IMG/VR virus record: IMGVR_UViG_3300044628_001308
Coordinates: 1-55,276 of that record
DNA from: a virus
Length of the DNA stretch: 55,276 nt
Reading direction: 5' to 3' (one strand)
Shown in pieces: positions 1-5,823 of this stretch (its first letter is position 1; each line of letters begins with the position of its first letter). The translations under genes were made by a program, and so were the position numbers. Under the pieces are notes generated by a model, which was not told the DNA's origin, ran no database searches, and saw only the letters and a program-made list of their open reading frames with translations.

Positions 1-39
1 TGCCTCTATTAAATTTTTTATTTCATCGTGTCTATTCAT
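1..39 (-). CDS. 5' end of an unidentified gene, cut by the window
   Basis: An ATG at 39-37 on the minus strand opens a frame that stays open to the window edge. The visible peptide is MNRHDEIKNLIEA, 13 residues and hydrophilic. The start overlaps the stop of the upstream amidase gene by a few bases, as at many other junctions here. Too little is visible to assign a function. Confidence 0.5.
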   Translation of the reverse strand, partial: MNRHDEIKNLIEA

Positions 40-634
40 CTTCTATATTTTTTTTAAAATAATCAAAATCAAATGCCGGACTTAGATCCGTAACATCTGT
101 GGTGTAATTACTTCTGGTAACAATACCATCAAATTGATTCACACCATTTACTTTAGTGTTATGTCCCACACATTTTTTACTAATGTTAAAATCTTCCATT
201 AGTTTTTTACATATTAGTATGGTACTATCAATTTGAACTTCAGTATAAGGTTGCCATAAAAAATAATCTCTCCACTTACGTTCAAAAGCCTTTCCATTAT
301 AAATATTACCAATCCAGTTAATGTATCTATTTTTTAATGGTTCTTTTTCTAACCAACCTAAATTTTCCAAAGAAACCGTTATTGATTTCTTGGATATGTT
401 CTCATCATTTATATATTTGGAGTATTTTTTTGGTTCCAATAGTTCTATTATCTTACCATCACGAGTGATTATATAATTAGGAACTTTATTGTATTTCTTA
501 CCGTACCTATATTTTAACGCATTTATATAATCTGTTGCAACCCTTGAAGTGTGTGATAAAATAATTTGACTTTTATTTTTTTCCTCACCTTCATAATTGA
601 AGTCCCCGAATTTTATAACGTTTTCATCATTCAT
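32..634 (-). CDS. N-acetylmuramoyl-L-alanine amidase (endolysin), Amidase_2 / PGRP-like
   Basis: This 200-residue protein has the layout of phage zinc amidases that cut the bond between MurNAc and L-alanine in peptidoglycan. Likely zinc ligands are H28 in SHTSR, H158 in VGHN, and D183 in the DLSPAFDF motif, which corresponds to the DPGPAFDW motif of Amidase_2. The YIITRDGKI strand fits the region of the catalytic tyrosine. There is no signal peptide, so release would need a holin or another route. The start is ATG, and the downstream membrane-protein gene on the same strand ends 8 bases inside this start, so the two are probably co-transcribed. A lytic role is inferred from the family; a virion-associated lysin cannot be excluded. 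Confidence 0.8.
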   Translation of the reverse strand: MNDENVIKFGDFNYEGEEKNKSQIILSHTSRVATDYINALKYRYGKKYNKVPNYIITRDGKIIELLEPKKYSKYINDENISKKSITVSLENLGWLEKEPLKNRYINWIGNIYNGKAFERKWRDYFLWQPYTEVQIDSTILICKKLMEDFNISKKCVGHNTKVNGVNQFDGIVTRSNYTTDVTDLSPAFDFDYFKKNIEDE

Positions 635-1826
635 CGTTCTTTTTATAAACTAATCTTTTAATACCATCATCAGTTGTTGTGGTAGTTGTTGACTCACCAC
701 CCGTTCCATTACTAATCATATCATATTCAGTTTCCTCAGACATATTATCAGCAAATGTTGGTTCCCAAGTATTTACCTCAATAATATTTAATGGATCTCT
801 ATGTACTATTACAGGTACTTCAACAATTTTTTCTACTTCCTTAATAACCTCAACAATCTTCTCTACTTCCTTAATAACCTCAACAATTTTTTCAACCACA
901 ATTGGTTCAACTTGGGGGGTGACTTGGGGGGTGACTTGGGGGGTATAATTATGAAAGTAACTTTCAGGAACTTCAACCTCATCATGTATGGTATCATGTA
1001 TGGTATCATGTATGGTACTACTTTCTTTTTTATTTTTTTTAAATGCTTGGTTAGTCGCAATAACTAATGTAATTGCTAATGGATCAAATACAAAAATTAA
1101 AAGTAAAATGAAAAGGTTCGCAACTTGTTTAATATCCCAACCTGAAATCTCACTAATGTATTTAATAGATCCTAACTCACTACCTTCCAACTCAGCAGAT
1201 TCCATATTAAGTATTTCAATATCTAATTTAGTTATACTATCATTCATACCATCAATACGAGTGGATACCTTATCTCTATTTTCTGTGGTAAGTTTTAATT
1301 GATCCTCAAATGATTTACGGTTAGCATTATTTGCCTTTGTAATAAGTTGACCTGTTTTTCTATCTACAGATTGTGTTGTGGTATTGGTAGATAATCCATC
1401 TCTTAACTTTGAAATGTCCTTATCTAATACATCTTTCTCTTTCTGTTGTTCGTTTTTTATTTCAATAAATCTTGTTTTCTTTACTTCAACATTTGCAATC
1501 TTTTTTTGATTAATCTCAAGTTTTGCAATATTCCCCTGAAACCCAGTACTTAATAAACCATAGATACCAAGTGAAGTAATCAAAGATAATGTCACAAGAG
1601 CGATTGTAAGGTATATCTTTAAGACTCCGTATGTTTCTTTCCACTTGTCGTGTAAGTATGTGGCAATTGCAATCTTAGATACCTCAAGAAAAGATCCCAT
1701 AATGATTACAGGTAACGCAACCCCAACAAACACCACCGATAATCCTACCACACTATAATAAGCGGCAGTTCCTGATAGACCAAGAGCACAAAATAATAAA
1801 AACCAGGGTAAAAATTTTTCTTTCAT
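627..1826 (-). CDS. Membrane protein with coiled coil and repetitive C-terminal tail
   Basis: A 399-residue protein of unknown function. Three hydrophobic segments lie near residues 8-28, 30-52 and 68-92. A long charged coiled-coil region follows (about 100-215), then a fourth membrane segment (about 233-258). The C-terminal tail holds three in-frame short repeats: TIHD three times, TPQV three times, and a ten-residue VEKIVEVIKE unit two to three times. The tail repeat resembles one in the coiled-coil protein at 8885-9667, so the two may be functionally linked. The gene precedes the amidase and overlaps it by 8 bases, so a role in lysis or in altering the host envelope is possible but unproven. 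The start is ATG at 1826. Confidence 0.7.
   Translation of the reverse strand: MKEKFLPWFLLFCALGLSGTAAYYSVVGLSVVFVGVALPVIIMGSFLEVSKIAIATYLHDKWKETYGVLKIYLTIALVTLSLITSLGIYGLLSTGFQGNIAKLEINQKKIANVEVKKTRFIEIKNEQQKEKDVLDKDISKLRDGLSTNTTTQSVDRKTGQLITKANNANRKSFEDQLKLTTENRDKVSTRIDGMNDSITKLDIEILNMESAELEGSELGSIKYISEISGWDIKQVANLFILLLIFVFDPLAITLVIATNQAFKKNKKESSTIHDTIHDTIHDEVEVPESYFHNYTPQVTPQVTPQVEPIVVEKIVEVIKEVEKIVEVIKEVEKIVEVPVIVHRDPLNIIEVNTWEPTFADNMSEETEYDMISNGTGGESTTTTTTDDGIKRLVYKKNDE
821..893. repeat. 30-bp tandem repeat, about 2.4 copies
   Basis: Units begin at 821, 851 and 881 and differ by only a couple of bases. The unit is a multiple of three and encodes a ten-residue Glu/Val/Ile-rich repeat in the membrane protein on the minus strand, so copy-number changes would keep the frame. 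Confidence 0.8.
911..946. repeat. 12-bp tandem repeat, three copies (TPQV-coding)
   Basis: Three near-identical 12-bp units with six-G runs encode TPQV three times on the minus strand. Length changes by slippage would remain in frame, although the G runs themselves are frameshift-prone. Confidence 0.8.
983..1018. repeat. 12-bp tandem repeat, three copies (TIHD-coding)
   Basis: The unit CATGTATGGTAT occurs three times with one change in the last base. On the minus strand it encodes TIHD repeats in the membrane protein. Confidence 0.8.
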
Positions 1827-1875
1827 AATAATTGTAATGTATTTATAAATATCAATATAAGGTATTTATATAATT

Positions 1876-2295
1876 ATGTCATTACTTAGAGAATCAATAC
1901 GTAAAGTTTTAATCTTAGAAAAGAAGATTGCACAGATAGTTAGTACTATTGAAGTTACATTTAATTTAGAAGTGGATCGTATACCTCACACCTATGATAG
2001 ATCTACACGACCTGAATTAGAAAATATTGGATACAATCAAAGACCTATAGAAAGTAGGGAGATCAGAGAGATTGTAATGATGGCTAAAACTGAAATAGCC
2101 GAAAAAATAATTAACCGTGAAATAAAGGAAGGTGAACGTTTTGTGATAAAGTCAGAAAAATGGGAATTAGCCATTCCTTTAGAACCCATCCATGTTTCAG
2201 GTACAAATTGGATCTTACAAGTGTTCACCGTATTTAGAGAATCAAGAGAAAATCCATTTAGAGTTGGTAAGAACCAAATTGTAATTTGGGTATAA
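1876..2295 (+). CDS. Hypothetical protein, lone plus-strand gene
   Basis: A 139-residue protein I do not recognise. It is one of only three plausible plus-strand genes in the window. It starts with an amphipathic helix (LLRESIRKVLILEKK) and is mixed alpha/beta with no cysteines, membrane segments or signal peptide. The upstream 49 bases are very A/T-rich and shared with the divergent membrane-protein gene at 627-1826. A hairpin begins nine bases after the stop; its T-run lies on the minus-strand side, so it may serve mainly the RNA gene coming from the other direction. A complete frame with a suitable start region and no competing minus-strand gene supports coding. Confidence 0.6.
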   Translation: MSLLRESIRKVLILEKKIAQIVSTIEVTFNLEVDRIPHTYDRSTRPELENIGYNQRPIESREIREIVMMAKTEIAEKIINREIKEGERFVIKSEKWELAIPLEPIHVSGTNWILQVFTVFRESRENPFRVGKNQIVIWV

Positions 2296-2325
2296 AAATA
2301 AAACCCCCACTGGTACCAATGGGGG
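2296..2325 (-). terminator. Intrinsic terminator of the small RNA locus
   Basis: Stem CCCCCA/TGGGGG at 2304-2309 and 2320-2325, with an inner TGG/CCA stem, is followed on the minus strand by TTTTATTTT (2303-2296). It also lies just after the stop of the plus-strand gene ending at 2295, but that side has no T-run. Confidence 0.85.
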
Positions 2326-2437
2326 AGTGTAGTTTCATCTTGTCGCCAGGACAAGATTGAGGAGTTTCACCCAGAGAACATCGTGTCTCATTCCGCCGAG
2401 TTGTAAGGGTAATCTCGGTTCAACCCTTTTCGTTTGT
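2304..2437 (-). ncRNA. Candidate structured small RNA, about 135 nt, class unknown
   Basis: No protein gene lies here. On the minus strand the order is Bacteroidota-like promoter, about 135 nt of structured sequence, then intrinsic terminator. Near the 5' end an H-type pseudoknot is possible: AAGGGT/ACCCTT pairs (2423-2428 with 2405-2410) interleave with CCGAG/CTCGG pairs (2414-2418 with 2396-2400). A perfect 8-bp hairpin with a 5-nt loop follows (2337-2357), flanked by two copies of TGAAACT, and then the terminator stem. It does not fold as a tRNA. A small regulatory RNA or a structured 3' end of the upstream transcript are both possible; the dedicated promoter favours the former. The exact start is inferred. 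Confidence 0.6.
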
Positions 2438-2441
2438 CTTA

Positions 2442-2473
2442 CAAATATAAGTCTTTTATTTCAATCTACCAAA
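2442..2473 (-). promoter_or_regulatory. Bacteroidota-type promoter of the small RNA
   Basis: On the minus strand TTTG (2473-2470), a 20-bp spacer and TATATTTG (2449-2442) match the Bacteroidota primary-sigma consensus TTTG-N19..21-TAnnTTTG. It sits just after the stop of the gene at 2480-2932. Transcription would begin near 2437. Confidence 0.6.
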
Positions 2474-2479
2474 CATTAT

Positions 2480-2932
2480 TTAAATAATATTATCTTCTTG
2501 TGTAAATCCAGCTGAATCAACCTCAGGTCCATTATCAATTAACATTTCAACTTTTATTTCTCCATCAACAAATCTTGACACAGAACAGAATTCAATTTCA
2601 ACATCCTCATTAAGATTCAATTTAAACTCGTTATACTGTTCCTCAGTTTCAAATGACCCAACTTGAGTTGCCGGTGACTGATAAACTTTTAAACGATACG
2701 ATCCAAATGGATTTTTAAGTTCCGAAACTTCCATGATAAGATTATCAAAGTTATAATTATCAGTACCATCTTCGGTTACAAATTTTCCATCCTCATCTCT
2801 TTTTAATGTTTGAGCATAATGGTACCCACAATTACTACAATTTATATAATCTTCACCTGTTTTGTAATAGAAGTCACTAAACGCTTCTTGTTTACAATTT
2901 GGGCATTCAATATAATCAATTACACTTCCCAT
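2480..2932 (-). CDS. Zinc-ribbon protein of unknown function
   Basis: A 150-residue protein whose N-terminus carries two CxxC knuckles, CPNC (about residues 10-13) and CSNC (about 32-35), forming a probable zinc ribbon. The rest is acidic with beta-strand character and no recognised domain. It follows the sigma-factor gene by 12 bases on the same strand and is probably translated from the same mRNA. A zinc ribbon next to a sigma factor could suggest a transcription-related role, but this is only context. The small RNA promoter starts directly after its stop codon. Confidence 0.65.
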   Translation of the reverse strand: MGSVIDYIECPNCKQEAFSDFYYKTGEDYINCSNCGYHYAQTLKRDEDGKFVTEDGTDNYNFDNLIMEVSELKNPFGSYRLKVYQSPATQVGSFETEEQYNEFKLNLNEDVEIEFCSVSRFVDGEIKVEMLIDNGPEVDSAGFTQEDNII

Positions 2933-2944
2933 GTTTTTTATTTT

Positions 2945-3745
2945 TTATAAGTAATCAAATAATTCTGAACTTTCATTTCTTAACCTTCTAAGGGCTCTTT
3001 CCTTAATCTGTCTAACTCGTTCTTTAGTTAAACCAAAGTCCCCACCAATATCTTCAAGTGTTCTTGGTGTCCCACTTAATCCAAAGTAATCCTCAATGAT
3101 CACTTTCTCTCTGTCATCCAACACATTCAATAAAGATATTAATTTGTTCTTTAACATATCTTTAGTGTTGAAACCTGCATCAGGAGCAAGTGCGTCAGGA
3201 TTAGCAATTAAATCAACCAATGTGTCACCTTCGTCATTGATTGTCATATCCAAATCAATCATAGATGGTAATGACGTAAACTTTGTCTCCAATTCTTTAC
3301 CTGTAATAGCAATTTCTTTCTTCGCTTTGTGTAGATCCTGAACAACATTAACTGGGAGTCTGATCGTTCTCGCATTGTCATTCAACGATTGGATAATAGA
3401 TTGTTTAACCCACCAAACCGCATATGATATAAAACGTAGATCTTTATGCCAATCAAAGTTTTTAATAGCTTTCATCAAACCTAAATTACCTTCAGCGATA
3501 AGATCGGATAGATCCAAACCTTGATTTTGGTATTGTTTAGCCACCGTAATTACAAAACGTAAATTACCAACTAATAACTCGGATTCAATTTTTTCCCTTT
3601 CACGTTTAGGAGTATCATCAGCCTTCATCTTAACCGCCAGTTCTTTTTCTCTGTCAGGTGTCATTACTTTAATTCTACGAATATCTTTTAGATAATGTTG
3701 AATCTCTTCTTGGTTAATCGGAATCCCTAAATTTTTGTCTTTCAT
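2945..3745 (-). CDS. RpoD-like sigma-70 family RNA polymerase sigma factor
   Basis: A 266-residue protein with the main parts of a primary-type sigma factor. Region 1.2 (IPINQEEIQHYLKDIRRIKV) lies near residues 8-30. Region 2, including LRFVITVAKQYQNQG, DLIAEGNLGLMKAI and FISYAVWWVKQSI, spans about 62-120 and covers core binding and -10 recognition. A shortened region 3 follows, and region 4 has a helix-turn-helix around TLEDIGGDFGLTKERVRQIK (about 229-248). The sequence looks like Bacteroidota RpoD rather than T4 gp55, which lacks a comparable region 4. It should direct host RNA polymerase to phage or host-type promoters, and the TTTG/TATATTTG promoters nearby are consistent with that. Spacing to both neighbours is only 4-12 bases. 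Confidence 0.92.
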   Translation of the reverse strand: MKDKNLGIPINQEEIQHYLKDIRRIKVMTPDREKELAVKMKADDTPKREREKIESELLVGNLRFVITVAKQYQNQGLDLSDLIAEGNLGLMKAIKNFDWHKDLRFISYAVWWVKQSIIQSLNDNARTIRLPVNVVQDLHKAKKEIAITGKELETKFTSLPSMIDLDMTINDEGDTLVDLIANPDALAPDAGFNTKDMLKNKLISLLNVLDDREKVIIEDYFGLSGTPRTLEDIGGDFGLTKERVRQIKERALRRLRNESSELFDYL

Positions 3746-3749
3746 ATGT

Positions 3750-4277
3750 TTAATTAATTGTTTTTGAATATTCGTCTAATTTGTTTTTTTCTTCTTCAGT
3801 CAATGAATTGATCCCCTGATCGTTTATCTTATCTAAAAGTTCGTCAATTGTTAATGTACATACTTTTTTAGGTGCAAAACCCATAATGGTTTCTGACATA
3901 CGAGCAAACTCCTCATTACTACCAAAATCCATTTTAAATTCAAAACTTTTAGGTGGAGTTTGTTTTTTCTTATTGGTATTTCTTAACGTAAGTAAATGTA
4001 ATAAGTTGTCTTCATCAAAGTTAGATGCTACATTTTTAGTCTTTTGTGTTAGAAAATAATTAAAGTTTTCAAATTCTACAGACACTAAACATAAGAAGTC
4101 ATCAATCTCATCAACGGAGAAATCACTTGCAAAGTGGAAAATTGAATGTTTATCACCAAACATAAACTTAACTTGGTTTGATGACATAATCTTTGATAAC
4201 TCAGCCCCAATGTTTGCAGTTGTTTCATCAGGGTTTTCCATATCTTCATTGTGGTATACAAAAAGTAAGTAATTCAT
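3750..4277 (-). CDS. Hypothetical protein
   Basis: A 175-residue acidic protein with no motif I recognise. It has no signal peptide, membrane segment or cysteine cluster. The C-terminal part (LTIDELLDKINDQGINSLTEEEKNKLDEYS) looks like a small helical module common at the ends of phage proteins. The gene is four bases upstream of the sigma-factor gene and is probably translated with it. A TATATTTG element at 4307-4300 could drive it. Confidence 0.6.
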   Translation of the reverse strand: MNYLLFVYHNEDMENPDETTANIGAELSKIMSSNQVKFMFGDKHSIFHFASDFSVDEIDDFLCLVSVEFENFNYFLTQKTKNVASNFDEDNLLHLLTLRNTNKKKQTPPKSFEFKMDFGSNEEFARMSETIMGFAPKKVCTLTIDELLDKINDQGINSLTEEEKNKLDEYSKTIN

Positions 4278-4299
4278 ATGTGTGTTTTAAATTGTTTTA

Positions 4300-4307
4300 C
4301 AAATATA
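4300..4307 (-). promoter_or_regulatory. Possible -7 promoter element (TATATTTG)
   Basis: The minus strand carries TATATTTG in the 44-bp gap between the methyltransferase stop and the start at 4277. The same octamer occurs in the small RNA promoter. No good TTTG lies 19-21 bp upstream, so this call is weak. Confidence 0.25.
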
Positions 4308-4321
4308 CGAATAAAATCCAA

Positions 4322-5152
4322 TTAAACATCATAATTAGTGATAATTAAATGATTAACATTTATTTCATTACCTATTCGTCCACTATGAATTTTAAAAGAA
4401 TATTTTTTTGGGTATTCAAACTTAATATAGTCCGAATAAAGATTTCTAATAAATTCAGACCCACCCACAATCATTAAACATTTACTTTTTGTTGATATAA
4501 ATTTTTGAAACAACTCTAATTGATTATCTCTGCTAAAATTGTCCCCACCATAGTCATTAAATACAGAATCATATGGTTGGTCAATAAAAAAGAAATTTTC
4601 TTCCCCATTATATTTATCAAAAACGGATTTATAATCCCCTTCCATAACTTCCGTTCTTTTAAAAAGATTGGTATAATCCTTATTCAAAAGATCTTCAAAA
4701 TTCAAAGTTTTATATCTACCCCAAGGAACATTAAACTTACCATTTTGGTTATACCTTAACATACCTCTAAAACAAGTTTTTCTAAGATAAATAAATCTTG
4801 CCGCCTCATCAATTTTATTTTTTGGGATGAAAATTTTTTTATCTTCACTAAGTTTTTTTCCTCCACCACGAACAATATAATAATCTTCTTCTGTATTCCC
4901 AAAAGATTTTAATACATTATATATTTTTGTTGCATTCCCCAATTTTATTTGACGATAAAAATTAATTAATTCTGGATGTATGTCATTTATAACATTTTCC
5001 CCATGAAAATTTATATCAAAAAAAACTGCAGCACCTCCAGCAAAAGGTTCAATAAATCTTTTAAACTCTTTGGGGTAAAAATTAGAGAATGTTTTTATTT
5101 CATCTCTTTTACCTCCTGACCATTTACATAATGGTTTTAATTTTTTCTTCAT
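4322..5152 (-). CDS. dam: D12-class DNA adenine-N6 methyltransferase (Dam-like)
   Basis: A 276-residue protein, the usual length for Dam/D12 enzymes, which transfer a methyl group from S-adenosylmethionine to N6 of adenine. KWSGGKR (residues 10-16) and FIEPFAGGAA (33-42) are the N-terminal and SAM-binding motifs. The catalytic motif is DQPY at 191-194, where the family normally has DPPY; the flanking aromatic and hydrophobic residues are kept. The recognition site cannot be read from sequence; GATC is only the commonest for the family. The adjacent upstream gene encodes a PD-(D/E)XK-like protein, which suggests a restriction-modification pair, although a lone protective methyltransferase is also common in phages. 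Activity with the altered motif is unproven. Confidence 0.87.
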   Translation of the reverse strand: MKKKLKPLCKWSGGKRDEIKTFSNFYPKEFKRFIEPFAGGAAVFFDINFHGENVINDIHPELINFYRQIKLGNATKIYNVLKSFGNTEEDYYIVRGGGKKLSEDKKIFIPKNKIDEAARFIYLRKTCFRGMLRYNQNGKFNVPWGRYKTLNFEDLLNKDYTNLFKRTEVMEGDYKSVFDKYNGEENFFFIDQPYDSVFNDYGGDNFSRDNQLELFQKFISTKSKCLMIVGGSEFIRNLYSDYIKFEYPKKYSFKIHSGRIGNEINVNHLIITNYDV

Positions 5153-5173
5153 ATGTAATATATATTTATTTTT

Positions 5174-5785
5174 TTATAAAAGTGAACGTATTCCATTGGA
5201 CATAAGTATTTTTTTGTTTTCATTAAGTATTGTTGATACATCTACTGTTTCTTTTCTAAATTCAGAAAGAAAATCGTCAGTTATGTACAATTCTATACCA
5301 TATGGAAGATACTGTGTTTTTAATCTATTAAAATTGGATTGATTAACATCTTTTGGTTTAAGTAAAATAAATTTTACTACTTTATTTGGGTTACTTTTTT
5401 GAACTTGTTCTTTTGCCATGGTCCATTTTTTTACTTCGTCCGAAATAGGAGTGTTATTATTATGTTCAGCACCTTTAGGGTCTATAAGTAATATTTCATT
5501 TTTGGTTTCTACATAAATATCAACAGTATATCCTGACGATTGGGAATAGTTTTCAGGTAAATTAACATCAGTATATGGGATAAATACTTCCAATTCATTT
5601 TTTATGACACTTTTATTCTTAGAAATTTCTTCTGAAACTATTTTTGGTTGTCCATGCCCTTTTTTTATTGCTGCGGAGTGCAATACAGATCTAACTTCAT
5701 CCATTAGGTCAAATGAAGCATTTGCAATTACTTTTAAGGCCTCAATTTCTTCGTGTGTTTTTATCGATTTTAGTTTTTTCTTCAT
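5174..5785 (-). CDS. PD-(D/E)XK-like protein, possible restriction endonuclease
   Basis: A protein of about 203 residues from the ATG at 5785; an in-frame TTG at 5812 is less likely. The core reads YTVDIYVETKNEILLIDPKG: an Asp on one strand, then a DPK (D-x-K) on the next. This is the shape of a PD-(D/E)XK nuclease active site and is preceded by a helix containing conserved-looking Glu residues. The C-terminal LPYGIELYITDDFLSEF resembles the ends of some type II restriction enzymes, but I cannot name a family. The adenine methyltransferase gene begins 21 bases downstream, so a two-gene restriction-modification system is the simplest reading. A nuclease against host DNA, or an unrelated function, remains possible. 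Confidence 0.55.
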   Translation of the reverse strand: MKKKLKSIKTHEEIEALKVIANASFDLMDEVRSVLHSAAIKKGHGQPKIVSEEISKNKSVIKNELEVFIPYTDVNLPENYSQSSGYTVDIYVETKNEILLIDPKGAEHNNNTPISDEVKKWTMAKEQVQKSNPNKVVKFILLKPKDVNQSNFNRLKTQYLPYGIELYITDDFLSEFRKETVDVSTILNENKKILMSNGIRSLL

Positions 5786-5789
5786 AACA

Positions 5790-5823
5790 CAAATATACGG
5801 ATAATATCTCAATTAGTTACAAA
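5790..5823 (-). promoter_or_regulatory. Possible promoter of the nuclease-methyltransferase pair
   Basis: On the minus strand TTTG (5823-5820) at the very end of gp46, then 22 bp and TATATTTG (5797-5790). The spacer is 1-3 bp longer than usual, and the predicted start of RNA would fall at or near the ATG at 5785, implying an almost leaderless message. Treat as tentative. Confidence 0.3.

Noticed and set aside
679-948. Plus-strand open frames opposite the membrane-protein repeats
   Set aside because: They are the mirror of repetitive coding DNA on the minus strand, lack a credible start region and have low-complexity translations.
1840-1870. T4-type late promoters (TATAAATA)
   Set aside because: The octamer occurs at several starts (also near 14220, 40503 and 50113), but in DNA this AT-rich about a dozen chance copies per strand are expected, and the strand does not always suit the gene.
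2396-2430. A possible tRNA, from the GGTTCAA box
   Set aside because: The arms around the T-loop-like sequence do not pair as a T stem, and no acceptor or anticodon stem of tRNA form can be drawn on either strand.
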